Source: Candidatus Stercoripulliclostridium merdigallinarum (lineage in GTDB: Bacteria > Bacillota > Clostridia > Christensenellales > DTU072). From it: 15,290 nt of DNA. The translations under genes and the position numbers were made by a program. Shown here in pieces: positions 1-6,063 of this stretch. Under the pieces are notes generated by a model that saw nothing but the letters and a program-made list of their open reading frames with translations, did no database searches and was not told where the DNA came from. The stretch covers positions 1 through 15,290 of the forward strand of contig DVNF01000112.1 in assembly GCA_018714575.1 (NCBI GenBank), read 5' to 3'. Each line of letters opens with the position of its first letter. Position 1 is the stretch's first letter.

Positions 1-747
1 GTCTTATTTACGTTGCTGTACATAGCGGTATTGGGATTAAGTTATCTGAATTTGGACGCTTTGGCGGATTATAACGGATACTTTGCCATGTACGAGGGCA
101 ATCCCGACGCCGAGGAATTGGTAGTCGATACCGAATCGACCGAGGAAACCGGCGCGGAAAACGCCGAAGCCGCCACCGAAAATACCGACGCGGATACCGA
201 TGCTAATACCGACGGATCGGAAGAAGGTACGGCAGCGGGAACGGACGCTACGGAGGGATCGGAGGATGTTCCCGAACCTGAAATGGTGAAAGTCGGCGTA
301 GAGGATATAGTAATGAGCTTCGTCGCCATGTTCGTCGATTCGATAGACGGCACTCAATATTATATGTACAACGAATTCTATGCGGATATATCCACGGCGG
401 ATACGGTGACGATGATAGCGTCGTACGCCATGCCCGTGCTTTTAGCGTTGGCGGCTTTGACGACGGTGATATTCTTTATCCGCGCATTGGTAGCGTTATT
501 TACGCCCAAACGCAGAAAGCTGTTCGTTCTCAGCGCGGTATTGATGCTGGTATTTACGTTGCTGTCGGCGGTATGCGCTTTCCTGATGGTGGCGGGAATG
601 AACTTCTCCGTAGTGATGAACTTCCTGACCATGGACTATTCGCTGGCGTTGCAGTTGGGATATGGAACGATCATATTGCTGGCGTTGTCGCTGATAACGC
701 TGATAATGACGTTCTTTGCTTTCAGAAGCAGGAAGAAAATTTCCTGA
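1..747 (+). CDS. Four-helix membrane protein with acidic extracellular loop (gene A, 5' truncated)
   Basis: The reading frame is open to the first base, so the true start lies upstream of the window; 248 codons are visible. I do not recognise a family. A hydrophobic helix occupies about residues 1-20. It is followed by a Glu/Thr/Asp/Asn/Ala-rich low-complexity stretch (about residues 38-95). Three further membrane helices lie at about residues 135-165, 172-198 and 215-240. Basic clusters after helix 2 (TPKRRK) and at the C-terminus (RSRKK) place these ends inside by the positive-inside rule, so the acidic stretch should be outside the cell. The layout matches genes C, E and G of this cluster. 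Only 42 bases separate its stop from gene B, which has its own Shine-Dalgarno site, so the two probably share one transcript. The function is unknown and the missing N-terminus may hold more. Confidence 0.8.
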   Translation, partial: VLFTLLYIAVLGLSYLNLDALADYNGYFAMYEGNPDAEELVVDTESTEETGAENAEAATENTDADTDANTDGSEEGTAAGTDATEGSEDVPEPEMVKVGVEDIVMSFVAMFVDSIDGTQYYMYNEFYADISTADTVTMIASYAMPVLLALAALTTVIFFIRALVALFTPKRRKLFVLSAVLMLVFTLLSAVCAFLMVAGMNFSVVMNFLTMDYSLALQLGYGTIILLALSLITLIMTFFAFRSRKKIS

Positions 748-789
748 ACCATATAATTACATAAAGAAATTAACGGAGGAACGTGAAAT

Positions 790-1062
790 ATGATGACTAA
801 GAAGAAAAGAGAAGCCGAAGCCAGGGCAAAGGCCGAAGCCGAAGCCAAGGCAAAAGCCGCAGCAGCCGCCGCTCCCAAAAAAGGCAAACCCGGTTGGTAC
901 AAAGTTTCCAACGGTCCGGTGCCCGTCGCGCGTCCTGCCGATTATATCCAACTGACGCCCATCGTTCAACCGATCCCGTTGGTACCGTACTCCACGCAGT
1001 TGCAACCTTTGGCGATGTACGACGACAGTTGGGATCCGACCGACGAAGATTCCGAATATTGA
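790..1062 (+). CDS. Small QLTP-motif protein with Ala/Lys/Glu helix (gene B)
   Basis: This 90-residue soluble protein has no signal peptide or membrane segment. GGAGGA lies at 775-780, nine bases before the ATG; a second ATG follows at once and could be used instead. Residues 4-31 are almost only Lys, Glu, Ala and Arg and should form a charged helix or coiled coil. Residues 43-74 hold the cluster's shared sequence: PVPVA, then IQLTPIVQPI, then VPYSTQLQPL. The tail is acidic (DEDSEY). Closest to gene D in this window, with the same three-part layout. It follows membrane protein A, as D follows C. I know of no family with this sequence. A likely role, by inference only, is a cytoplasmic partner of the adjacent membrane protein, because E and G carry the same motif fused to theirs. 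Confidence 0.8.
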   Translation: MMTKKKREAEARAKAEAEAKAKAAAAAAPKKGKPGWYKVSNGPVPVARPADYIQLTPIVQPIPLVPYSTQLQPLAMYDDSWDPTDEDSEY

Positions 1063-1317
1063 TTTCGGGGCTCCGATCGTCGCGATACGGGATACCCGTA
1101 CCGGGTTAAATTAACTAAACGGGTCAAAAATCCGGCCTGATTTTTGGCAACAAAACAGGCAGGAATTTGCAAAAACCAATGTGAACGTTGGCGGAATTTT
1201 TCCCGAAATTTTGGCAAAAAATTTTCCGGAAAAGTATTGAAATATCATTCTGCCTATGGTAAACTAAAAATACTATTTGTAATTGTTTATAATTATAAAT
1301 AGAATGCGGAGGGCTAG
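1063..1317 (+). other. Intergenic region between genes B and C with inverted repeats
   Basis: This 255-base AT-rich spacer holds no credible gene. It contains a short dyad (TACGGG/CCCGTA, about 1086-1100) and a 10-bp inverted repeat at 1123-1148, made of GTCAAAAATC and GATTTTTGGC around a six-base loop. Neither is followed by a T-run, so neither is a standard terminator. The end of the spacer carries a probable promoter for gene C (listed separately). Confidence 0.5.
1237..1265 (+). promoter_or_regulatory. Candidate sigma-A promoter for gene C
   Basis: TTGAAA at 1237-1242 and TAAACT at 1260-1265 are separated by exactly 17 bases, about 50 bases before the gene C start. The -35 box matches consensus at five of six positions, the -10 box at four of six. 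The position after a long gap supports it; the weak -10 box limits confidence. Confidence 0.4.
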
Positions 1318-2652
1318 ATGGCTTCTGTAAACAGCGCAAACAACGCAAAAATCAAATCCGTCAAACCGCAAGGCGCGGCATCCGGCAGGAGGCTTGTGCC
1401 GTCAAGCGGCGTAAATTATTTAAAGCCTTACGCCGTGCGTTATAATGCGGGTGTGGCGGGTATGCCGCGTGGTGGCGCCAGGCCGCAACCTAAAAAGGCA
1501 GCTCCTCCGCCCGTGCAAAAACGCAGAAGGAAAGAACGCGACTACTTTTTCATTATGCGCAGGGGCGTGTGCTTTTTAATGTTGCTGTTGGCTATAGTGT
1601 GGGTGGCGGTCATTGCCATGAACTATCTGGCTATAATGCCGCAGTACACGTCTTTCCTGGTCGCGCCCGATCTGACGCCTTTGGATGACAGGCTGGATAC
1701 CGAGACGGGCGAAATGGACGATGGAGGCAACGCCATCGTTATCCCTTACCAGGATAAAAGCGTTTATATCAGCTTTATCGACCCGATATTCGGCGCGTTA
1801 AAGGCATTGTTCGGGTTGTCGATGACGGATTCCGAGGGCAACAGCATGTCGCCGTTCTACGATTCGTTCTCGCCGGCAATAGCCGGAACCGCGGAGAATA
1901 CCGGCAATGAAAACGCCGAAAACACCGACGACGAAAACAGCGAAAACACGGAAAACACGGAAAATACCGAAAACGAAACGGAAGGACCGGTCGCCGAGGC
2001 GTCTGAAAACGAAGACGGGACGGAGGCAACCGACGACACGGAGAATACCGAAGGCGAAGACGCCGAGGGCACCGACGGCGAAACGACCGAGGGCGAAAAC
2101 ACCGAGGGTGAACAAACGGCTACGGAAGACACTGCTATTAAATTCGGATACGTCGAAGCAAATACAAATATCGACGAGGAAGCCAGAAGTCAGGATTCTA
2201 TGGGTTCTATAGCTTCCATGGCGTTCAATTACGCTCCGATAATATTGGTAGTGGGCGCGGTATTCGCGGTGCTGTTGATCGTGTTTGCGTTCCTTTCGCT
2301 GTTCGGCAGAAGGATATTCAAAGGGTTCGGCATAATGTCGATAATAATGTTGCTGGCGGGACTTGCGATGTTTGTTGCGGGACTTGCGGCGATGGGCAAT
2401 TACATGGGCAATCCTTCGATCACGGAAGACGGCGTACTGGTCAGCGTATTGGATTTCAGCCAACTGATGAACTTTGCGTTCGGCGTATTCCAAGGCGCTC
2501 CCGCGACTGCGTTGGATCCCGCGACGGACGTCATGCCGTTGACGTTGGTGTCCGGATACGGAATGTTGATAATATTGGTGGTGCCGGTAGTGATATTACT
2601 GCTTAGCATCTTTGCCAGAAAGAAAGTGCCGTACAGCATTTTCGATAAATAA
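1318..2652 (+). CDS. Four-helix membrane protein with long Glu/Asn/Thr repeat loop (gene C)
   Basis: This 444-residue protein starts at an ATG with GGAGGG at 1308-1313. Its N-terminus (1-80) is basic and proline-rich, ending in KRRRKERD just before the first membrane helix (83-105). A long loop follows; residues 190-270 are almost only Glu, Asn, Thr, Asp and Gly, including repeated ENT triplets coded by a 9-bp tandem repeat. Helices 2-4 lie at about 305-328, 337-360 and 412-432, with basic residues after helix 2 (GRRIFKG) and helix 4 (FARKK). Topology is therefore N-in, acidic loop out, C-in, as in gene A. It lacks the cluster's QLTP motif, but the next gene 27 bases downstream supplies it. 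No family recognised; the acidic loop could bind cations or act as a flexible surface spacer, both unproven. Confidence 0.85.
   Translation: MASVNSANNAKIKSVKPQGAASGRRLVPSSGVNYLKPYAVRYNAGVAGMPRGGARPQPKKAAPPPVQKRRRKERDYFFIMRRGVCFLMLLLAIVWVAVIAMNYLAIMPQYTSFLVAPDLTPLDDRLDTETGEMDDGGNAIVIPYQDKSVYISFIDPIFGALKALFGLSMTDSEGNSMSPFYDSFSPAIAGTAENTGNENAENTDDENSENTENTENTENETEGPVAEASENEDGTEATDDTENTEGEDAEGTDGETTEGENTEGEQTATEDTAIKFGYVEANTNIDEEARSQDSMGSIASMAFNYAPIILVVGAVFAVLLIVFAFLSLFGRRIFKGFGIMSIIMLLAGLAMFVAGLAAMGNYMGNPSITEDGVLVSVLDFSQLMNFAFGVFQGAPATALDPATDVMPLTLVSGYGMLIILVVPVVILLLSIFARKKVPYSIFDK
1933..1968 (+). repeat. 9-bp tandem repeat coding Glu-Asn-Thr/Ser
   Basis: Four consecutive 9-base units start at 1933, 1942, 1951 and 1960 (GAAAACAGC, GAAAACACG twice, GAAAATACC), followed by a partial fifth unit at 1969. 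They code ENS-ENT-ENT-ENT inside the acidic loop of gene C. Units are in frame, so gain or loss would change loop length without a frameshift. Confidence 0.8.
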
Positions 2653-2679
2653 TTAAATAATTGGTAGGAGGTTACCGTT

Positions 2680-2940
2680 ATGTCCAAAAAGAAAAAGCAA
2701 CAGGAAGCCGAAAGGCTGATGGCAGAAAAGGCGGCTGCAGCAGCAAGGGCGGCGGCTAAACCTCGCATTGTCTTCCGCGTTATGAACAACTGCTCGCCCG
2801 TGCCGGTCGCGGCGCCCGCAGATATGATCCAGCTGACCCCGGTAGTACAACCGATACCCGTCGTACCGTACAGCACTCAAATGCAGCCCTTGGCTCAGTT
2901 TGACGACGCCGACGAATACGACGATTACAGCGAGGAATAA
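2680..2940 (+). CDS. Small QLTP-motif protein with Ala/Lys/Glu helix (gene D)
   Basis: This 86-residue soluble protein has the Shine-Dalgarno site TAGGAGGT at 2665-2672. Layout as in gene B: a charged Lys/Glu/Ala/Arg segment (3-27), then PVPVA, IQLTPVVQPI and VPYSTQMQPL (residues 40-71), then an acidic tail (DDADEYDDYSEE). The motif is nearly identical to that of B in protein sequence, but codons differ widely (for example Ser as TCC in B and AGC in D), which points to selection on the protein rather than to recent duplication. It lies 27 bases after membrane protein C and is probably co-transcribed with it. Function unknown. Confidence 0.82.
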   Translation: MSKKKKQQEAERLMAEKAAAAARAAAKPRIVFRVMNNCSPVPVAAPADMIQLTPVVQPIPVVPYSTQMQPLAQFDDADEYDDYSEE

Positions 2941-2953
2941 CACAGAACCGATG

Positions 2954-2982
2954 TTGTCGCGCATGTGCGCGTTCAATATATT
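2954..2982 (+). promoter_or_regulatory. Possible promoter for gene E with dyad in the spacer
   Basis: TTGTCG (2954-2959) and TATATT (2977-2982) are 17 bases apart, upstream of gene E. The spacer overlaps the inverted repeat CGCGCA/TGCGCG at 2958-2971. Both hexamers deviate from consensus (four and five of six matches). The dyad could alternatively be a transcript hairpin after gene D. Confidence 0.3.
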
Positions 2983-3026
2983 ATTTATATTATTTGTGGC
3001 TTAAATTATTTGAGGAGGATATAACA

Positions 3027-3713
3027 ATGGCAAAGAAAAGCAAGAAGAACCAGGCTTTGGTCGAGGAAGTCGCTCCGGTAGAGGAAGCAAAAGCGGCGCA
3101 ACAACCCGTTTCCGCTCCCCCTAAAGTCGTTCAGCTGACTCCTATCATCCAACCTATCGCCTTCGTACCGTACTCGACTCAGGAACAAGAGCTGTACATG
3201 GAAGGCCCCGAAGAGGAAGAAGAAGTCGCTACGATTCCCCAAGAGGAGGAAGAAGAAGTCGTACCGAAGAAAAAGGTCAGCGCTGCCGCTATATTCCTTT
3301 CGATATTCAGCTTGCTGATCATTGCGGTATTCGTAGCCGGTAAATGGGTATTGCAAGATTACCTTGCATGCGTAGGCACCGTTGCAGGTCTGGACGTTAC
3401 CTTAAACTACATTGAGGCGCAAGATTGGACCGACATCGTATCCATACTTGTTACCGCTATCCCCGTTTGCGCGGTATTGGTACTTATCAGCTCCTTGATC
3501 CGTATCATGCACAAAGGCGCTTGCGTATTTGCTATGATCTTCAGCCTTATCGGTATCGGCGTATCTTTGGCGGCTATACTGATGATCGCTTTGGACGATG
3601 CAAGCGGTGAAAGCGTAGGTTACGGTCTGTATGCCATGGCGGCTTTGTCGTTGATCAACATGCTGATCGCTTTCCTGGCAAAGAGAGATCCCAAGCCGGC
3701 AAAAGTTAAATAG
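3027..3713 (+). CDS. QLTP-motif protein fused to a four-helix membrane domain (gene E)
   Basis: The chosen ATG at 3027 follows GAGGAGG (3012-3018) by eight bases; an in-frame TTG at 2994 lies upstream of that site and has none of its own. The 228-residue protein has a cytoplasmic N-terminus with the shared motif at 34-56 (VQLTPIIQPI, then VPYSTQEQEL), then two runs of Glu (61-66, 73-77), then KKK. Four membrane helices follow at about 84-108, 137-160, 164-188 and 198-218, ending in AKRDPKPAKVK. Helix arrangement and the basic residues after helices 2 and 4 match A, C and G. Here the motif and membrane parts that are separate in A+B and C+D are one protein. Its extracellular loop is short and not repetitive. 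No family recognised. Confidence 0.85.
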   Translation: MAKKSKKNQALVEEVAPVEEAKAAQQPVSAPPKVVQLTPIIQPIAFVPYSTQEQELYMEGPEEEEEVATIPQEEEEEVVPKKKVSAAAIFLSIFSLLIIAVFVAGKWVLQDYLACVGTVAGLDVTLNYIEAQDWTDIVSILVTAIPVCAVLVLISSLIRIMHKGACVFAMIFSLIGIGVSLAAILMIALDDASGESVGYGLYAMAALSLINMLIAFLAKRDPKPAKVK

Positions 3714-3737
3714 TTTTATCACAACAAAAGAATCCGA

Positions 3738-3768
3738 CGACGCCCTCGCCCATCGGGTGAGGACGTCG
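3738..3768 (+). other. Strong hairpin between genes E and F without T-run
   Basis: A 14-bp stem with one mismatch and one G-U pair and the loop ATC: CGACGCCCTCGCCC at 3738-3751 with GGGTGAGGACGTCG at 3755-3768. The following bases (AAACTAAAG) contain no T-run. It may set mRNA stability or processing, or be a factor-dependent stop site. Confidence 0.6.
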
Positions 3769-3819
3769 AAACTAAAGCAAGAAGTCTGTAAGACCCGATA
3801 GGTCGGAGGAGGACATCAC

Positions 3820-4212
3820 ATGATCCGTAGAAGGAGAAGACAGATCTTACAAGCTGTCGAAGACAATATCTCAAGGGTACCGCGCGGCGCTCAGTTCGAG
3901 CAACCTCAATCGGGACCGTTCCCGCAAGCGCAAGCGCCGGCAGGTGTCATTCAAATGCCCAACTGCGGCACTTTGCCCGTAGTAGGCAACGGCATGCCGA
4001 TGGGACTGCCCAGATATACTTCGGTAGACGAATACGGCAGGACGTTCAATCCTTTGGTCACTTACGGACCGCAGACGCACAGTGCGCCGGTGCCGGTCGC
4101 GAAAGCCCCCGACATCTGCCAGATGAACCCGATAATTTCCCCGGTAGCTTTTATCCCTTATGCGGGACAGCATCAGGAAATGTATCAAGTCGTTGACGAT
4201 CAACAGAGGTAA
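3820..4212 (+). CDS. QLTP-motif soluble protein with Arg-rich N-terminus (gene F)
   Basis: This 130-residue protein has GGAGGAGG at 3805-3812 and starts MIRRRRRQIL. It has no membrane segment. Residues 90-121 hold the most diverged copy of the cluster motif: PVPVA, then ICQMNPIISPV, then IPYAGQHQEM. An earlier stretch (AGVIQMP at 41-47, followed by a proline/glycine-rich run to about residue 64) resembles the start of the motif and may be a decayed second copy. Unlike B and D it lacks the charged Ala/Lys/Glu helix. Its stop lies six bases before the start of gene G, so the two are almost certainly co-translated. Function unknown. Confidence 0.8.
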   Translation: MIRRRRRQILQAVEDNISRVPRGAQFEQPQSGPFPQAQAPAGVIQMPNCGTLPVVGNGMPMGLPRYTSVDEYGRTFNPLVTYGPQTHSAPVPVAKAPDICQMNPIISPVAFIPYAGQHQEMYQVVDDQQR

Positions 4213-4218
4213 ACGCCG

Positions 4219-5205
4219 ATGGATAATAACGTAAATCAAACGCCCCAAACCGCTGCGACGGAAGCAGGCAGATGGGTGCCGGTAGACAGAAACAGTTTGG
4301 GATTTGACGTTCCGCCCATTCCTAACGGACAACCCGTACAGGGTCCGGACGGCGCGTTGTATTGCGTTGGCAATTCCCAAAGTCAATTGCAATCCATTCC
4401 GTCCAACTCGATGAATGCAGTTCCCACGCCTTCCAGCATCATTCAGATGCCGCCGATCGTACAACCGATAGCGTTGGTTCCGTATACTTCGCAAAATCAA
4501 CCGCTGTTGCAATACGATCCGTATTCGCGCCCGGTCGATCCTCCGCCGCAATCCAATGCTCCGGTTTATATCAGAAAACCGTACAGAGGCCTCAGCGTAG
4601 CGTTGATCATCGTTGCGATATTAGCGGCTGTGCTGATGATAGTATTGTCGGTATTCAGCGGAAAAGTCGTCGGAGTGCGTACCGCCGAACATCAGTACTT
4701 GGGCTATGAATTCCTGACGGGAGCCATAGACATACTGAAGTTTGACTTGTTCAACGCGGCAGGTACGGCAGGCGAATATTATACCGGCGTCATCGGAAAC
4801 GTCAACGGAGATATCTTAGCCACTATTTTTGCTTATGCTTTGCCCTTCCTGGCTTGGATTATGGTAATCGGTTTCGTATGCCTGGCGATCAAATATCTGG
4901 TTTGCCTGCTGCGCAAAAGATCACCCAGATGCGTTTCCGTGGCGGCAATTATCGAGTTTTTGCTGTTCATAGTATTTGCCGCAGGCGCGTTGCTGATCTC
5001 CCGCGGAGAAAACGGCGGAGTGATCAACGCGGAAGGCTTCTTCTATATCGATTCTTCGAATCCCGCAACGATCATGCTCGGACTCGGCTGGTTGATTCCT
5101 TGGATACTGTCCTTCGTATTGATCATCATGCCGCTGTTTGCGAAGAAAAACGCTTATACGGTCGATAAATCGAAAGTAGAAGACGTTCACGTTATCAATA
5201 ACTGA
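4219..5205 (+). CDS. QLTP-motif protein fused to a four-helix membrane domain (gene G)
   Basis: This 328-residue protein starts six bases after gene F, with GAGGT at 4206-4210 overlapping the end of F. The first 120 residues are soluble, proline/glutamine-rich and presumably cytoplasmic; the shared motif is at 74-96 (IIQMPPIVQPI, then VPYTSQNQPL). Membrane helices lie at about 124-148, 200-228 (followed by RKRSPR), 237-261 and 287-307 (followed by AKK). The first outside loop (about 150-198) is Gly/Tyr-rich rather than acidic. It is the last gene of the cluster, followed by a terminator. The order of parts matches gene E. No family recognised; confident as a gene, not in any role. Confidence 0.85.
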   Translation: MDNNVNQTPQTAATEAGRWVPVDRNSLGFDVPPIPNGQPVQGPDGALYCVGNSQSQLQSIPSNSMNAVPTPSSIIQMPPIVQPIALVPYTSQNQPLLQYDPYSRPVDPPPQSNAPVYIRKPYRGLSVALIIVAILAAVLMIVLSVFSGKVVGVRTAEHQYLGYEFLTGAIDILKFDLFNAAGTAGEYYTGVIGNVNGDILATIFAYALPFLAWIMVIGFVCLAIKYLVCLLRKRSPRCVSVAAIIEFLLFIVFAAGALLISRGENGGVINAEGFFYIDSSNPATIMLGLGWLIPWILSFVLIIMPLFAKKNAYTVDKSKVEDVHVINN

Positions 5206-5228
5206 TAACGCATAAAGAGAATGAATAC

Positions 5229-5261
5229 GAAAGCCCGTCCGAATACGGGCTTTCTTTTTTT
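5229..5261 (+). terminator. Intrinsic terminator of the QLTP/four-helix cluster
   Basis: A perfect stem AAAGCCCGT (5230-5238) with ACGGGCTTT (5245-5253), extended by a G-C pair, has a six-base loop and is followed by seven T. It lies 24 bases after the stop of gene G and separates the cluster from acpP. Confidence 0.92.
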
Positions 5262-5442
5262 GCCCGCCGAAAGCGAAAAATAATTACCGTTCGAAAATAT
5301 GTTTTGCGGAAAGAAAATAGAAGAAATAAAATTAAAAAAGGATAAAAGCCGAACTCGAGTTTATCGAAAATGGACGAAACAGGTCGAAACAGCCGAATAA
5401 AGCCGGATAAAGTCGTTAAGAACGGCATATAAAAGTTTTCCC
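5262..5442 (+). other. AT-rich spacer before the acpP promoter
   Basis: No gene is supported here. From about 5350 to 5415 the dinucleotide CG, mostly within CGA/CGG, recurs every 9-10 bases (5356, 5365, 5375, 5385, 5394, 5404, 5414), so the copies lie on one face of the helix just upstream of the acpP promoter. Otherwise I see nothing. Confidence 0.35.
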
Positions 5443-5471
5443 TTGTAAAAAACAGGAAAATGTAGTACAAT
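5443..5471 (+). promoter_or_regulatory. acpP promoter
   Basis: TTGTAA (5443-5448) and TACAAT (5466-5471) are 17 bases apart. The start point should be near 5478, giving a leader of about 45 nt that contains a small CCCC/GGGG hairpin (5480-5493) and the Shine-Dalgarno site GAGGAG (5508-5513). Confidence 0.7.
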
Positions 5472-5522
5472 AATACTATCCCCGACCGTGGGGCGATTTA
5501 AGGAATAGAGGAGAAAATATAA

Positions 5523-5750
5523 ATGTTTGAAAAAGTACAGGCTTTGATAGCCGAATTAATGGGACTGGATAAATCCAAAATAACCGAAGCGTCCGATTTC
5601 ATCGTCGATTTAAAAGCCGACAGTCTGGACATCGTCCAAATGCTGATCGCAATGGAAAACGAATTCGGAGTAGAATTCGACGACGAAGAAATGCACAATA
5701 TCAAAACCGTGGGCGACGTGGTCGCATACCTGAAAAAGAACGTAAAATAA
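5523..5750 (+). CDS. acpP: Acyl carrier protein
   Basis: This 75-residue acidic protein has the usual length and sequence of the acyl carrier protein of type II fatty acid synthesis. The DSLD motif (residues 36-39 approximately, in ADSLDIVQ) carries the serine that receives the 4'-phosphopantetheine arm; growing acyl chains ride on this arm between the Fab enzymes in the cytosol. Helix II (DSLDIVQMLIAMENEFGVEF) and the EEMHNIKTVGDVVAYL end fit the family. It stands alone here: fab genes are not in the window, and it has its own promoter. The 313-base gap to rpmG and the new promoter there suggest a separate unit. Confidence 0.95.
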   Translation: MFEKVQALIAELMGLDKSKITEASDFIVDLKADSLDIVQMLIAMENEFGVEFDDEEMHNIKTVGDVVAYLKKNVK

Positions 5751-5956
5751 TTTAAATAGGGAAGCGAAATCCCGTTAAGGGGTACCCCGAACGCGGATTT
5801 TCCGAAAAAGTTATAAATAAAGAGGATGGCTAAGGCTGTATCCGACAGCCCGAAAGGCGAAGGTCGGAGGCTGTCGGCGGCATTACCGATAAAGCGAAAA
5901 GGCAAGCCGAAATCGAAAAATTGCCGAAAATAATGCAAGATATCGGGAGAAAACGG
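5751..5956 (+). other. Gap between acpP and the rpmG promoter, with competing hairpins
   Basis: No convincing gene lies here; a 35-codon ATG frame at 5826 has no properly spaced Shine-Dalgarno site. The gap holds a perfect 10-bp palindrome (GGGGTACCCC, 5779-5788). It also holds three alternating arms: GGCTGT (5834-5839), CCGACAGCC (5842-5850) and GGCTGTCGG (5869-5877). The middle arm can pair with either flank, six bp upstream or nine bp downstream, but not both. No T-run follows, so a terminator is not obvious. Confidence 0.45.
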
Positions 5957-5985
5957 TTGACAACCCGACGATTAGGTGATATAGT
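5957..5985 (+). promoter_or_regulatory. Strong promoter of the rpmG-secE-nusG-rplK-rplA unit
   Basis: A perfect -35 box TTGACA (5957-5962) and TATAGT (5980-5985) are separated by 17 bases. Transcription should start near 5992, giving a leader of about 70 nt before rpmG. Confidence 0.85.
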
Positions 5986-5992
5986 GTATAAG

Positions 5993-6020
5993 CACCTTTA
6001 TAGAGGGGTGTCATTTTTTT
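5993..6020 (+). promoter_or_regulatory. Hairpin plus T-run at the 5' end of the rpmG leader
   Basis: CACCTTT (5993-5999) can pair with AGGGGTG (6004-6010; two G-U pairs) around ATAG. TCA and then seven T (6014-6020) follow. It lies directly at the predicted transcript start. It resembles a terminator, but the RNA would be under 30 nt at this point, so early attenuation or 5'-end protection are both possible. Confidence 0.4.
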
Positions 6021-6063
6021 GAATGCAAAATCGCCGAAATAGGCGGAAGGGAAGGTAAGCTGT

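Noticed and set aside
1798..2493. Long minus-strand open frame over gene C
   Set aside because: It is a shadow of the biased acidic repeat codons, is Arg/His-rich and has no ribosome site.
2994..3026. TTG start for gene E adding 11 residues
   Set aside because: The GAGGAGG site at 3012-3018 lies inside this extension and is correctly placed for the ATG at 3027.
5195..5470. Minus-strand open frame of 91 codons rich in Phe
   Set aside because: It crosses a clear plus-strand terminator and the acpP promoter; its Phe content reflects poly-A-rich spacer DNA.
5826..5933. 35-codon plus-strand frame between acpP and rpmG
   Set aside because: No correctly spaced Shine-Dalgarno site, and it overlaps inverted repeats; basic composition only reflects local bases.
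6023..6058. Arg-rich 11-codon upstream frame in the rpmG leader (possible leader peptide)
   Set aside because: No ribosome site at usual distance and no downstream attenuator; Arg codons follow from local GC/A composition.
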